Part shown: positions 24,468 through 35,859 of the stretch, piece by piece
Layout: each line of letters starts with the position of its first letter
Position numbering within the stretch: position 1 is the first letter of the stretch
Assembly (NCBI RefSeq): GCF_018390635.1
Contig: NZ_JAHBGE010000051.1
Span: 161,319-225,318, forward strand
DNA from: Ancylobacter lacus
Lineage (GTDB): Bacteria > Pseudomonadota > Alphaproteobacteria > Rhizobiales > Xanthobacteraceae
Length of the DNA: 64,000 nucleotides
Direction: 5' to 3'
Position numbers and translations under genes: made by a program
Notes under the pieces: model-generated
What the model saw: the letters and a program-made list of their open reading frames with translations, nothing else
The model's database searches: none
What the model was told of the DNA's origin: nothing

Positions 24468-25543
24468 CAGGCGTCTCCGATCACGGCCGATGTCTGCATG
24501 ATGTCGAGATCCGCCATCACCATCTCGCGGCAAAGCTCGCGCACCGGGGTCTCGTGCCGCCAGCCCAGCTTCTGATGGGCCTTGGACGGGTCGCCGATGA
24601 GCAGATCGACCTCGGTCGGCCGGAAGTAGCGGGGATCGACCTCCACCACCACCCGGCCCGTGCGCCGGCAGATGCCGCGCTCCTCGACGCCCGAACCCTG
24701 CCATTCGATCTCGATGCCGGCGTCCGCAAACGCCCAGGTCACGAACTGACGCACCTCGGTCGTCTCGCCGGTGGCGAGGACATAGTCGTCCGGCGCCTCC
24801 TGCTGGAGCATCAGCCACATGCCGCGGACATATTCGCGGGCATGGCCCCAGTCGCGCCGGGCGTCGAGATTGCCGAGATAGAGCTTGTCCTGCTTGCCGA
24901 GGCTGATCGCCGCGGCGGCACGGGAGATCTTGCGCGTCACGAAGGTCTCGCCGCGATACGGGCTCTCGTGGTTGAACAGGATGCCGTTCGAGGCGTGGAT
25001 GCCGTAGGCCTCGCGGTAGTTCACCACGATCCAGTAGGCATAGAGCTTGGCCGCGGCATAGGGGCTGCGCGGGTAGAACGGCGTGGTCTCACGCTGCGGG
25101 ACTTCCTGCACCAGCCCGTACAGCTCCGAGGTCGACGCCTGGTAGAACCGGACCCGCTTTTCCATGCCGAGCAGCCGGATGGCCTCCAGCATGCGCAGCG
25201 TGCCGATTCCATCGGCGTTGGCGGTGTATTCCGGGGTATCAAAGGAAACCTGCACGTGGCTCTGCGCGGCAAGATTGTAAATCTCGTCGGGCTGGGTCTC
25301 ACGGATGATGCGGATCAGGTTGGTCGAATCCGTCATATCCCCGTAATGAAGATGGAACTGCGAGCTGACCTCGTGCGGGTCGCGGTAGATGTCGTTGATC
25401 CGCTCGGTATTGAATGAAGACGAGCGCCGCTTGATTCCATGAACGGTATATCCCTTCTGGAGCAGCAACCGCGCGAGATAGGCACCATCCTGGCCCGTCA
25501 CACCCGAAATCAAGGCTGTTTTTTTGACCAACGCGCACCCCAT
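24467..25543 (-). CDS. gmd: GDP-mannose 4,6-dehydratase
   Basis: A 358-residue SDR dehydratase making GDP-4-keto-6-deoxymannose from GDP-mannose. Visible are the cofactor motif [16 protein letters not shown], the Gmd-specific [24 protein letters not shown], the catalytic [26 protein letters not shown] and [15 protein letters not shown]. Its substrate is supplied by the phosphomannomutase and ManC encoded 25-30 kb away in this window. ATG at 25543 with AAAGGA directly before it is a tight ribosome site; a TTG at 25531 is an alternative. A promoter with a 13-base leader is predicted at 25563-25591. Confidence 0.95.
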   Translation of the reverse strand: MGCALVKKTALISGVTGQDGAYLARLLLQKGYTVHGIKRRSSSFNTERINDIYRDPHEVSSQFHLHYGDMTDSTNLIRIIRETQPDEIYNLAAQSHVQVSFDTPEYTANADGIGTLRMLEAIRLLGMEKRVRFYQASTSELYGLVQEVPQRETTPFYPRSPYAAAKLYAYWIVVNYREAYGIHASNGILFNHESPYRGETFVTRKISRAAAAISLGKQDKLYLGNLDARRDWGHAREYVRGMWLMLQQEAPDDYVLATGETTEVRQFVTWAFADAGIEIEWQGSGVEERGICRRTGRVVVEVDPRYFRPTEVDLLIGDPSKAHQKLGWRHETPVRELCREMVMADLDIMQTSAVIGDA

Positions 25544-25562
25544 TCCTTTATCTGAAACGGTG

Positions 25563-25591
25563 GCTTAGCGAAGAACCCGGGAGTTATCAAG
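25563..25591 (-). promoter_or_regulatory. Predicted gmd-fcl promoter
   Basis: On the minus strand CTTGAT (25591-25586), a 17-base spacer and CTAAGC (25568-25563) form a sigma-70-like promoter whose start would lie near 25556, about 13 bases before the gmd ATG. It is in the right place, but only moderately matched to consensus. Confidence 0.4.
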
Positions 25592-25668
25592 CATGGCGGC
25601 CGGCCATCGCCCGCGACCCCGGCCGCCCCTGATGCCGCATTGCACAAACGATCTATTGCAACGCAAGG

Positions 25669-25697
25669 ATGACAAGCCCGCCAGCTTTGCTCTAAGG
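25669..25697 (+). promoter_or_regulatory. Predicted promoter of a + strand small RNA
   Basis: ATGACA (25669-25674), a 17-base spacer and CTAAGG (25692-25697) on the + strand point toward the strong terminator at 25838-25867, with a likely start near 25704. It runs divergently from the gmd promoter. Confidence 0.4.
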
Positions 25698-25703
25698 TGC
25701 GAT

Positions 25704-25867
25704 CACTAAGAAAGGGGTCCGCCGTCGCGTCTAGTTGCGACGATCGGCTCGGGTCTCGGGAGGAAGAGTGTAGAAGAAAGCCCCCCGGCAGATTGCCAAA
25801 CGCAACAGAACCGGGTTGGTGGCGCGGAATAAAGAGCAGGCGGAACTTCGGTTCCGCCTCTTTTTTT
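25704..25867 (+). ncRNA. Candidate small RNA upstream of gmd
   Basis: About 164 bases on the + strand between a plausible promoter and a textbook terminator, with no + strand gene to account for the latter. The segment can form CGTCGC / GCGACG and GGCA / TGCC hairpins and contains an exposed purine-rich GGGAGGAAGAG. It does not match the motifs of SRP RNA, RNase P RNA or tmRNA that I know, and I do not see a clear 6S-type bubble. The flanking open frames (such as 25697-25999) run through the terminator and lack a ribosome site. The boundaries are predictions. Confidence 0.4.
25838..25867 (+). terminator. Intrinsic terminator with UUCG tetraloop
   Basis: A 9-bp stem AGGCGGAAC / GTTCCGCCT closed by a TTCG loop (25838-25859), followed by C and seven T residues. 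This is among the best terminators in the window and points along the + strand. Read on the minus strand it is followed by CTCTTTATT and could also end the DUF1467 transcript. Confidence 0.85.
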
Positions 25868-25935
25868 GCCTTCAATCCTGGCATTCCAAATACCAGAGAG
25901 GCGACACGCGCCGGCGCGGCCGATCGACCAGCGTT

Positions 25936-26208
25936 CTACTTCACCTCGAACGGCATCGGGAACATGTCGAGGTGCAGCAGCCCGCTCTCGATTCCATAGG
26001 CCAGCGCCACCACCAGCACGGCGGACAGCACCGTGGTCACGAGGGCCTTGCGCAGCAGCTGGGGGCGCGCGGGGGCGCCGGGCTCGGTTCCATCCGACAC
26101 GTCACCCTCTTCCCGCTGGGAGCGCACGCCCCAGGGCAGGACGGCGAACAGCAGTGTCCACCAGATGATGAAGTAGATGGCGACATAGGTCGTCATGCTG
26201 AGAATCAT
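25936..26208 (-). CDS. DUF1467 family membrane protein
   Basis: A 90-residue protein with two membrane helices, the first at IYFIIWWTLLFAVLPWGV (about 9-28) and the second at LVTTVLSAVLVVALAYGI (about 55-75). The WWTLLFAVLPWGVRSQ segment is characteristic of DUF1467, a small alphaproteobacterial family of unknown role usually found beside mce and proS. The ATG at 26208 has GGGAG six bases upstream. It lies 24 bases after mce in the same unit. No function can be given; its position suggests only co-transcription with house-keeping genes. Confidence 0.85.
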   Translation of the reverse strand: MILSMTTYVAIYFIIWWTLLFAVLPWGVRSQREEGDVSDGTEPGAPARPQLLRKALVTTVLSAVLVVALAYGIESGLLHLDMFPMPFEVK

Positions 26209-26232
26209 GGCGGGCTCCCGGAACTAGGACGT

Positions 26233-26637
<405 letters not shown>

Positions 26638-26665
26638 GGCAAGCGCTCCGTTGTACGGAACGCCT

Positions 26666-28348
26666 TCATACCGTGATCACGAGCACATGGCAGAGTGGCT
26701 TCTTGCCCCACACCGCGTTCACCGCGCCGCGCACCGCGCGGGTGAGCGATTCCGACACCGCGTCGGGATCGCGCCGGCGCGGCTTCGGCAGTCCGTCGAG
26801 GCAGTCCAGCACCGCGACCTCTATCACTTCGCCGATCTCCTTGCCGCGGGAATCGAATTCCGGCAGGCCGGACAGGTCGATCACCGGATCGCCCGCCAGT
26901 TCGCCCTTGGCCGTCATCGCCACGGCGACGGAGATGATGCCGGACACCGAGAGCCGGCGCCGCTCCTGGATGGCGCGGTCCGCGGAATCGATCAGGACGT
27001 GTCCGTCCTTCAGCAGCCGCCCGACCGGAAGTTCGTCCACCACCTCGGGGCCAAGCGAGGCGTCGGAACTGGCCAGACGCACGAGGTCGCCGTCGACCAG
27101 CCGCACCACATGCTTCACCCCCATGCGGCGGGCGAGGTCGGCATGCTCCGACAGATGCAGCGGCTCGCCGTGCACCGGCACCGAAATTTCCGGGCGCAGC
27201 CAGCCATACATCTGCTCCATCTCGCCGCGGCGGGGATGGCCAGACACATGGATCAGGGCATTGCGATCCGTCACCACCTCGACGCCGTCGAGGATCAGCG
27301 CGTTGATGATGCGATTCACCGCCCGCTCATTGCCGGGAATGGTGCGCGAGGAGAAGATGACGGTGTCGCCCGGCGAGAGCGCGATCTCGGGATGGTCGTC
27401 GTCGGCGATGCGCGCCAGCGCTGCCCGCGGCTCGCCCTGGCTGCCGGTCAGGATCGCCACGACCTTGTCGCGGGGAAGATAGCCATAGGCTTCCACCGAG
27501 CGGAACGCGGGCAACCCGTTCAGCAGCCCCTGCTCGCGGGCCACCGTGATGACGCGCTCCATGGCCCGGCCGACCAGCACCACCTCCCGGCCGTTGGCGT
27601 GGGCGGCCTCGGCGACCGAGCGGATACGCGCGACATTCGAGGCGAAGGTCGTCACCGCCACCCGGTTCCGGGCGTTGCGGATGATCTCGGTCAAGACGGC
27701 GCCGACATCCACCTCGGAGGGGGACACGCCGTCGCGGGTGGCATTCGTCGAATCGCAGATGATCGCCCGCACCCCCTCCTCGCCCAGCGCGGTGAAGCGG
27801 GCGGGATCGGTGACGTTCCCGACCACCGGGGTGGGGTCGATCTTCCAGTCGCCGGTATGGACGAACAGGCCGAGCGGCGTGCGCAGCGCCAGCGCATGGC
27901 TGTCGGGAATCGAATGCGCGACCGGCACGAACTCGACGTCGAACGGGCCGATGGTCACCCGCCCGCCCGAAGGCACGACATGGAAGGGAATCTTCGGCGC
28001 TCCCGGCTCGCCCAGCCGGCGCGCCTCCGCCAGCGCGGCGGTAAAGGGCGTGGTGTAGACCGGGCAGCCGAGCCGCGGCCACAGGTCGACCAGAGCCCCG
28101 ACATGGTCCTCATGACCATGGGTGAGAACCAGGCCGACGATGTTCTCGCGCTGTTTTTCGAGAAACCGCACATCCGGCATGATGAGATCGACACCGGGAA
28201 CGTCCGGGCCGGCGAACGACACGCCGAGATCGACCACCAGCCACTGCCGCCGATTCACCGGACCGAACCCGTAAATGCCGAGGTTCATTCCGATCTCGCC
28301 GACGCCCCCGAGGGCGGCGAACACAACTTCATCCGGCAGAGCGACCAC
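26666..28348 (-). CDS. rnj: Ribonuclease J
   Basis: A 560-residue metallo-beta-lactamase/beta-CASP ribonuclease with 5'-3' exonuclease and endonuclease activity, acting in rRNA and mRNA maturation. The zinc motif LTHGHEDHVGAL (about residues 74-85) and the aspartate/histidine segments HSIPDSHALALRT and FVHTGDWKID are intact. The beta-CASP region contains VTTFASNVARI and GSQGEPRAALARI, and the late histidine motif is IHVSGHPRRGEM. Presence of RNase J is typical of alphaproteobacteria. The start is a GTG at 28348, 14 bases after the birA stop. Confidence 0.94.
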   Translation of the reverse strand: MVALPDEVVFAALGGVGEIGMNLGIYGFGPVNRRQWLVVDLGVSFAGPDVPGVDLIMPDVRFLEKQRENIVGLVLTHGHEDHVGALVDLWPRLGCPVYTTPFTAALAEARRLGEPGAPKIPFHVVPSGGRVTIGPFDVEFVPVAHSIPDSHALALRTPLGLFVHTGDWKIDPTPVVGNVTDPARFTALGEEGVRAIICDSTNATRDGVSPSEVDVGAVLTEIIRNARNRVAVTTFASNVARIRSVAEAAHANGREVVLVGRAMERVITVAREQGLLNGLPAFRSVEAYGYLPRDKVVAILTGSQGEPRAALARIADDDHPEIALSPGDTVIFSSRTIPGNERAVNRIINALILDGVEVVTDRNALIHVSGHPRRGEMEQMYGWLRPEISVPVHGEPLHLSEHADLARRMGVKHVVRLVDGDLVRLASSDASLGPEVVDELPVGRLLKDGHVLIDSADRAIQERRRLSVSGIISVAVAMTAKGELAGDPVIDLSGLPEFDSRGKEIGEVIEVAVLDCLDGLPKPRRRDPDAVSESLTRAVRGAVNAVWGKKPLCHVLVITV

Positions 28349-28362
28349 TCAACAGCCTTTCG

Positions 28363-29112
28363 TCAACCCACATGCACCGACGGAAATACGTCGCCGGCAT
28401 TGATCGTTTCCCGCGTCCCGTCCGCGTGGCGCAGAACCATGGCACCGTTTGCATCCAGCGCTTCGAAGATGCCGCCGGTCTCGCGATGGCCCAGCCGGAC
28501 CGTGACCGGCCGACCCAGGCCGGACGCGTGCCGGCACCAATCCTCGCACAGCACGGCGAAGCCGGCGCCACGATCCCACTGCTCAAGACGCTTTAGCATG
28601 GCGGCGTCCAGCGACGCCAGCAACGCCTCCGGCTCGGTCGGACAACCGGCGGCGGCGAGGCTGGTGGCGCGATAGGGCGTATCCTCGGGAAAATGGCTGC
28701 AATTGACACCGAAACCGATGACGGTGGCGTTGAGCCCGTCCGGCCGCACCGTGCCCTCGATCAATATGCCGGCGAGCTTGCCACCGTCGACGAGCACGTC
28801 ATTGGGCCATTTGAGATCGACGCGGAGCGGATCGAGGAAGGTCACGGCGCGCACGGCGTCGTAGAGCGCCAGCGCGGCGACGAAGCACAGCTCGGGCAGC
28901 CGGGCCGGCGGCCCGGCATCCACCAGCAGCAGCGAGCCATAGAGATTGCCGACCGGAGACGACCAGGGGCGGCCGCGCCGCCCCCTGCCGTTGGTCTGCC
29001 GCTCCGCTACCACCCAGAGCGGCGCGGTGCCCGAGGCCCGGGACAACGCCTCGACATTGGTCGAGCCGATGTCCGGGAAACGGAGAACCGGCGTCCGGGG
29101 ACCCCTCCCCAT
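28363..29112 (-). CDS. birA: Biotin--[acetyl-CoA-carboxylase] ligase
   Basis: A 249-residue biotin protein ligase that attaches biotin to carboxylase carrier proteins. Conserved segments are FPDIGSTNVEALSRA, the biotin-binding GRGRRGRPWSSPVGNLYGSL (about 41-60) and LKWPNDVLVDGGKLAGILIE, followed by the C-terminal SH3-like cap. There is no N-terminal DNA-binding domain, so it is not a repressor like E. coli BirA. The ATG at 29112 begins two bases after the nuoN stop; the open frame continues to 29745 but there it is nuoN in another frame. It is coupled to the nuo operon. Confidence 0.93.
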   Translation of the reverse strand: MGRGPRTPVLRFPDIGSTNVEALSRASGTAPLWVVAERQTNGRGRRGRPWSSPVGNLYGSLLLVDAGPPARLPELCFVAALALYDAVRAVTFLDPLRVDLKWPNDVLVDGGKLAGILIEGTVRPDGLNATVIGFGVNCSHFPEDTPYRATSLAAAGCPTEPEALLASLDAAMLKRLEQWDRGAGFAVLCEDWCRHASGLGRPVTVRLGHRETGGIFEALDANGAMVLRHADGTRETINAGDVFPSVHVG

Positions 29113-29114
29113 CC

Positions 29115-30545
29115 TCAGAAGAGGGCCCGCGCGGCCGCGCCCGCCGCGGTCAGCAGCGGCGCGGGGTAGACGAAGAACAGGATGATGAAGAGGCTGGATA
29201 TCGCGAGGATCGCCCGCAGCTCGGTCGGCATCGGCTCGAAGCGCGGCGCCGGCTCGTCGAAATACATCACCTTGACGATGCGCAGATAGTAATAGGCACC
29301 CACCACGCTCGCCAGAACGCCGATCACCGCCAGGGTGTAGAGCCCCGCCTGGATGGCGGCGAGGAAGACGTAGTACTTGGCGAGGAAGCCGGCCAGCGGC
29401 GGGATGCCGGCGAGCGAGAACATCAGCGCCGCCAGCATGAAGGCCATCAGCGGGCTGGTGCGGGCCAGCCCGGACAGGTCGTCGATGGTCTCCACCATGC
29501 CGTCCTTGCGGCGCATGGAGAGCAGGCACGCGAAGGTGCCGAGCGTCATCGCCATGTAGATGGTCATATAGACCAGCACGCCGCGCACGCCCTCCTCCGA
29601 GCCGGCGGCGAGGCCGACCAGCGCGTAGCCCATGTGGCCGATCGACGAATAGGCCATCAGGCGCTTCAGGTTGCGCTGGCCGATCGCGGCGAAGGCGCCC
29701 AGCGCCATCGAGGCGATGGAGACGAAGACCAGGATCTGCTGCCACTGCGGCGTGACGTGCGGCAGGGCCTCCACGGCGACGCGGATGAACACGGCGATCG
29801 CCGCGACCTTCGGCGCCGAGGCGAAGAAGGCGGTGACCGGGGTCGGCGCGCCCTCATAGACGTCCGGCGTCCACATGTGGAACGGCACGGCCGAGACCTT
29901 GAAGCACAGCCCGGCGAACAGGAAGACGATGCCGAACACCAGCCCCAGCGAGGGGGCCTGCGCCGCCTCGGCGATCCGGCCGAAATTGACCGAGCCGGTG
30001 AAGCCGTAGATCAGCGAGGCGCCGTAGAGCAGCATGCCGGAGGACAGCGCGCCGAGGACGAAATACTTCAGGCCCGCCTCGGTGGAGCGCACCGAATCTC
30101 GGTTGTTGGCCGCGATGACGTAGAGCGCGAGGCTCATCAGCTCGAGGCCCATATAGAGCGCGATCAGGTCGCCGGCCGAAATCATCATCATCATGCCGAG
30201 CGTCGAGAGCAGCACGAGGATGGCGTATTCGAAGCGGCTCTGCTTCTCGATCTTGAGCCAGTCCACCGACATGGCGAGCGCCGCGCCGGCGCCGATCAGC
30301 GCCAGCACCTTGAGGAAGCGCCCGAAGGCGTCGACCCGGAAGCTGCCATTGAAGGTGTCGACCGGACCCGCCGGGCCGAGCACCACCAGCACCAGCGCCG
30401 CGAACAGCGCCGCGATGGCGAGGCCGTTCACGGTGTTGACCGACTTCTCGCCGACCAGGGCCCCGTAGAGCAGCAGGCCGATGGCTGCGACCGCGAGCAG
30501 GATTTCCGGCAGCGCGGGGCCGAGCGCGGGAAGGGAATGAATCAT
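29115..30545 (-). CDS. nuoN: NADH-quinone oxidoreductase subunit N
   Basis: A 476-residue, 14-helix antiporter-like membrane subunit of respiratory complex I and one of its proton channels. It has the family's [20 protein letters not shown] and [16 protein letters not shown] segments with the conserved glutamate and lysine helices, [19 protein letters not shown] in the middle, and [20 protein letters not shown] near the C-terminus. ATG at 30545 fits the family start ([17 protein letters not shown]). It is the last nuo gene, 34 bases after nuoM and 2 before birA. Confidence 0.96.
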   Translation of the reverse strand: MIHSLPALGPALPEILLAVAAIGLLLYGALVGEKSVNTVNGLAIAALFAALVLVVLGPAGPVDTFNGSFRVDAFGRFLKVLALIGAGAALAMSVDWLKIEKQSRFEYAILVLLSTLGMMMMISAGDLIALYMGLELMSLALYVIAANNRDSVRSTEAGLKYFVLGALSSGMLLYGASLIYGFTGSVNFGRIAEAAQAPSLGLVFGIVFLFAGLCFKVSAVPFHMWTPDVYEGAPTPVTAFFASAPKVAAIAVFIRVAVEALPHVTPQWQQILVFVSIASMALGAFAAIGQRNLKRLMAYSSIGHMGYALVGLAAGSEEGVRGVLVYMTIYMAMTLGTFACLLSMRRKDGMVETIDDLSGLARTSPLMAFMLAALMFSLAGIPPLAGFLAKYYVFLAAIQAGLYTLAVIGVLASVVGAYYYLRIVKVMYFDEPAPRFEPMPTELRAILAISSLFIILFFVYPAPLLTAAGAAARALF

Positions 30546-30579
30546 CGTGCGGGCTCCGCGATGGCTGTCAGGTAAGGGC

Positions 30580-32093
30580 TCACGGCAGCACCAGCGACGC
30601 GGCCTTGACCGCGCCGGCCGCGACATCGGCGCGCGCCACGATCGCCCCGACGGCCACGTTGCAGGCGTCGAGGATCGGGCCCGGCCAGACGCCGAACAGG
30701 ATGGTGAGAACGACGAGCGGGACGAGGCAGACCAGCTCGCGCCGGTTCACATCGAGGATGGATTTCAGGCTGTCCTTCTCCAGCGGGCCGAACACCACCC
30801 GGCGGTACAGCCAGAGTGCGTAGGCCGCGGACAGGATGACGCCGGTCGTGGCGAAGAAGGTCACCCAGTTGTTGCGGCCGAAGGTCGACATCAGGGTGAG
30901 GAACTCGCCGACGAAGCCCGAGGTGCCGGGCAGGCCGACATTCGCCATGGTCAGGATCAGGAAGATGGTCGCGTAGATCGGCATGCGGTTCACGAGCCCG
31001 CCATAGGCGGCGATCTCGCGGGTGTGCATGCGGTCGTAGATGACGCCGACGCAGAGGAACAGCGCGCTCGCCACGAAGCCGTGGCTGACCATCTGGAACA
31101 CCGCGCCCTGGATGCCTTCCTGGGTCAGGGTGAAGATGCCCATGGTCACGTAGCCCATGTGCGCCACGGAGGAATAGGCGATCAGCTTCTTGATGTCCTC
31201 CTGCATCATCGCCACCAGCGAGGTGTAGATGATCGCGACCACCGAGAGCGTGAACACCAGCGGGGCGAAATAGGCGGAGGCGTCGGGGAACATCGGCAGG
31301 CTGAAGCGCAGCAGGCCATAGCCGCCCATCTTCAGCAGGATGCCCGCCAGGATGACCGAGCCTGCGGTGGGCGCCTCGACATGGGCATCCGGCAGCCAGG
31401 TGTGCACCGGCCACATCGGCATCTTCACCGCGAAGGAGGCGAAGAAGGCGAGCCACAACCAGGTCTGCATCCCCGTCGGGAAGGAGTGCTTCAGCAGCAC
31501 GGTGACGTCGGTGGTGCCAGCCTGCCAGTACATCGCCATGATGGCGAGCATCATCAGCACCGAGCCGGCCAGGGTGTAGAGGAAGAACTTGAAGGTCGCG
31601 TAGATGCGCCGCTTACCGCCCCAGATGCCGATGATGAGGAACATCGGGATCAGGCCGCCTTCGAAGAAGAAGTAGAACAGCAGCAGGTCCAGCGCCGAGA
31701 AGGTGCCGACCATCAGCGTCTCGAGCACCAGGAAGCAGATCATGTACTCCTTGACCCGATGCTGGATGGATTCCCAGCTGGTCAGGATGCAGATCGGCAT
31801 CAGGAAGGTGGTCAGGATGACGAAGGGCAGCGAGATGCCGTCGACGCCCATGCGGTAGGCGGCGGCGTCGCCCAGCCAGGTGCGGTGCTCGACGAACTGG
31901 AAATCCGTGTTCGACGGGTCGAAGCCGAACAGCAGCAGCAGCGAGATGACGAAGGTGACGAGCGTCGCCCACAGCGCCACCCAGCGGGCGTTGCGCTTGG
32001 CCACCTCGTCGTCGCCCCGGATCATCAGCACGATGAGCAGGGCGCCGACCAGCGGCAGGAAGGTGACGACCGAGAGAATGGGCCAGTCGTACA

Positions 32094-32094
<1 letters not shown>
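30580..32094 (-). CDS. nuoM: NADH-quinone oxidoreductase subunit M
   Basis: A 504-residue antiporter-like subunit of complex I. The start [20 protein letters not shown] is clear, and the ATG at 32094 overlaps the nuoL stop by one base. Hallmarks are [18 protein letters not shown] with the conserved glutamate, [40 protein letters not shown], and [18 protein letters not shown]. The family and operon position leave little doubt. Confidence 0.97.
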
Positions 32095-34022
<1,928 letters not shown>

Positions 34023-34032
34023 AACCGCCCTC

Positions 34033-34341
34033 TCAGCCCTTCATCGTGTTGATGTCTTCGACGGCGATCGACCCGCGGTTGCGGAAGAAGACCACCAGGA
34101 TGGCGAGGCCGATCGCGGCCTCCGCCGCGGCCACCGTCAGCACGAACAGCGCGAAGATCTGCCCCGTGATGTTGCCGAGGAACACCGAGAACGCCACGAG
34201 GTTGATGTTCACCGAGAGCAGGATCAGCTCGACCGACATCAGGATGACGATCACGTTCTTCCGGTTGAGGAAGATTCCGAGTGTGCCGAGGGTGAAGAGG
34301 ATGGCGGCGACGGTGAGGTAGTGCGAAAGCCCGATCACCAT
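34033..34341 (-). CDS. nuoK: NADH-quinone oxidoreductase subunit K
   Basis: A 102-residue, three-helix subunit of complex I. The start [19 protein letters not shown] and the conserved membrane glutamates in [20 protein letters not shown] and [16 protein letters not shown] are those used in the proton path at the junction with NuoJ and NuoN. Length and motifs are normal. It lies 3 bases after nuoJ and 10 before nuoL. Confidence 0.97.
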   Translation of the reverse strand: MVIGLSHYLTVAAILFTLGTLGIFLNRKNVIVILMSVELILLSVNINLVAFSVFLGNITGQIFALFVLTVAAAEAAIGLAILVVFFRNRGSIAVEDINTMKG

Positions 34342-34344
34342 GGC

Positions 34345-34944
34345 TCAGAGCCCCTTGCCCGAAGGCACCTTCACGACGTCCATCGCCATCGCCTTGGTGC
34401 GCGCGTTCTGAACCGGGATGCTCTGGCGCTTCACGTTCTCGCGGTGGCGGAGCGTCAGCACGATGGCGCCGATCATGGCGACCAGAAGCACGAGGCCGGC
34501 GGCCTGGAAGAAATAGAGATAGTCGGTGTAGAGCACCCGGCCGATCGCAACCGTGTTCGACACCGCCGGCGTCGCCTGCGCCACGGCACCCGTCACCCCG
34601 GTTCCGAAGCTCCAGCTCCCGAACACAAGGACCAGTTCCGCCAGGAACACCAGCCCGACCAGCGCCCCGATCGGCAGGTACTGCAGGAAGCCCTGCCGCA
34701 GCTCCACGAAATCGACGTCGAGCATCATGACCACGAAGAGGAAGAGCACCGCGACCGCGCCGACATAGACCACGATCAGGATCATGGCGAGGAACTCCGC
34801 CCCGATCAGGATGAACAGCCCCGCCGCGTTGACGAAGGTCAGGATCAGGAACAGCACCGAGTGCACGGGATTGCGCGAGGCGATGACCATGAAGGCGGAC
34901 GCCACGGCAATGCCGGCAAACAGATAAAAGAACAGCGCCGACAT
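34345..34944 (-). CDS. nuoJ: NADH-quinone oxidoreductase subunit J
   Basis: A 199-residue, five-helix complex I subunit with the mobile third helix region IVVYVGAVAVLFLFVVMMLD. The start is uncertain between ATG codons at 34959, 34950 and 34944. The last gives the family-like MSALFFYLFAGIAVASAF and has GGGA six bases upstream. The C-terminus carries a soluble tail with VQNARTKAMAMDVVKVPSGK as in other alphaproteobacteria. A 155-base gap without a gene separates it from nuoI, the largest gap in the operon. Confidence 0.94.
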   Translation of the reverse strand: MSALFFYLFAGIAVASAFMVIASRNPVHSVLFLILTFVNAAGLFILIGAEFLAMILIVVYVGAVAVLFLFVVMMLDVDFVELRQGFLQYLPIGALVGLVFLAELVLVFGSWSFGTGVTGAVAQATPAVSNTVAIGRVLYTDYLYFFQAAGLVLLVAMIGAIVLTLRHRENVKRQSIPVQNARTKAMAMDVVKVPSGKGL

Positions 34945-35099
34945 ATTCATTCCCGGCATCCCCTGGTGTGCCCCGCCCTCTTCACGACCGGCTGCGGAAG
35001 GCCGGGTGCCTGTGCGGCTTTGGTGGTCACGTCGTTATTCCTTGTCCAGTGCCGCCCGGGCCGGAAGACCCGGTGCGGGGCGGCCGCGCCCCCACGCGG

Positions 35100-35588
35100 T
35101 CAGCGATACGGTGCGTCCAGCGCCATGTTGCGCGCGATCTCGCGCTCCCAGCGGTCGCCGTTCGCCAGCAGCTTGGCCTTGTCGTAGTAGAGTTCCTCGC
35201 GCGTCTCGGTCGCGAACTCGAAGTTCGGCCCCTCGACGATGGCATCGACCGGGCAGGCCTCCTGGCAGAAGCCGCAATAGATGCACTTCACCATGTCGAT
35301 GTCGTAGCGGGTGGTGCGGCGCGTTCCGTCGTTGCGACGCGGCCCGGCCTCGATGGTGATGGCCTGCGCCGGGCAGATCGCCTCGCACAGCTTGCAGGCG
35401 ATGCAGCGTTCCTCGCCATTGGGATAGCGGCGCAGCGCGTGCTCGCCGCGGAAGCGCGGCGACACCGGCCCCTTTTCGAAGGGGTAGTTGAGCGTGGCCT
35501 TCGGCTTGAAGAAATAGCGCATGGCCAGCCAGAACGCCGAAACGAATTCGGTGAGCAGAAGCGAGCGCGCGGCCTGGTCGAGTCTCAT
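35100..35588 (-). CDS. nuoI: NADH-quinone oxidoreductase subunit I
   Basis: A 162-residue ferredoxin-like subunit (TYKY type) holding clusters N6a and N6b in the peripheral arm. The two cluster motifs are [16 protein letters not shown] and [16 protein letters not shown], each with the CxxCxxCxxxCP pattern. The N-terminal helix segment [19 protein letters not shown] anchors it at the membrane. ATG at 35588 fits the family; the open frame upstream to 35621 runs into the next gene. Confidence 0.97.
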   Translation of the reverse strand: MRLDQAARSLLLTEFVSAFWLAMRYFFKPKATLNYPFEKGPVSPRFRGEHALRRYPNGEERCIACKLCEAICPAQAITIEAGPRRNDGTRRTTRYDIDMVKCIYCGFCQEACPVDAIVEGPNFEFATETREELYYDKAKLLANGDRWEREIARNMALDAPYR

Positions 35589-35601
35589 TTCCGAATGCTC
35601 C

Positions 35602-35859
35602 TCAATCCGCCACGGTGGCAAGGCCGAAGCCGACCAGCGGCATGCTCACCGCAACCACGCGGATGACGGTCTTCCACCACTCTACGACGCCTTCCAGCTG
35701 CTCGCGGGAGAGCTGCCGTGCCTGCCGGGAGCGGCGGATCGACTGCTCCACGAAACCGGGCAGGAAGTACCACTCCATCAGCCCGACGATCGCGCCGGCC
35801 GCCGCGGCGGTCCAGCCGACCATCGCCGGCGTCATGAGCCCCTGCGCAAACTGTTCCAT
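35602..35859 (-). CDS. Small membrane protein encoded between nuoH and nuoI
   Basis: An 85-codon gene whose ATG at 35859 overlaps the nuoH stop by one base (TGATG), 13 bases upstream of nuoI. It is predicted to have two membrane helices, one about residues 12-35 ([18 protein letters not shown]) and one about 62-82 ([19 protein letters not shown]). A positively charged loop with [18 protein letters not shown] joins them. It is not one of the 14 Nuo subunits and I do not recognise a family. Tight coupling suggests it is made stoichiometrically with complex I, as an accessory or assembly protein or an unrelated passenger. That it is a gene is supported by clean packing between nuoH and nuoI and plausible topology. 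Confidence 0.7.
   Translation of the reverse strand: MEQFAQGLMTPAMVGWTAAAAGAIVGLMEWYFLPGFVEQSIRRSRQARQLSREQLEGVVEWWKTVIRVVAVSMPLVGFGLATVAD

Noticed and set aside
25704..25867. Identification of the candidate RNA as SRP RNA, RNase P RNA, tmRNA or 6S RNA
   Set aside because: The diagnostic motifs of the first three are absent, and I could not draw the open bubble and closing stem of 6S RNA; left unnamed.
25697..25999. Open frame on the + strand overlapping the candidate small RNA
   Set aside because: It runs through a strong intrinsic terminator, has no ribosome site and a Ser/Arg-rich, non-conserved translation.
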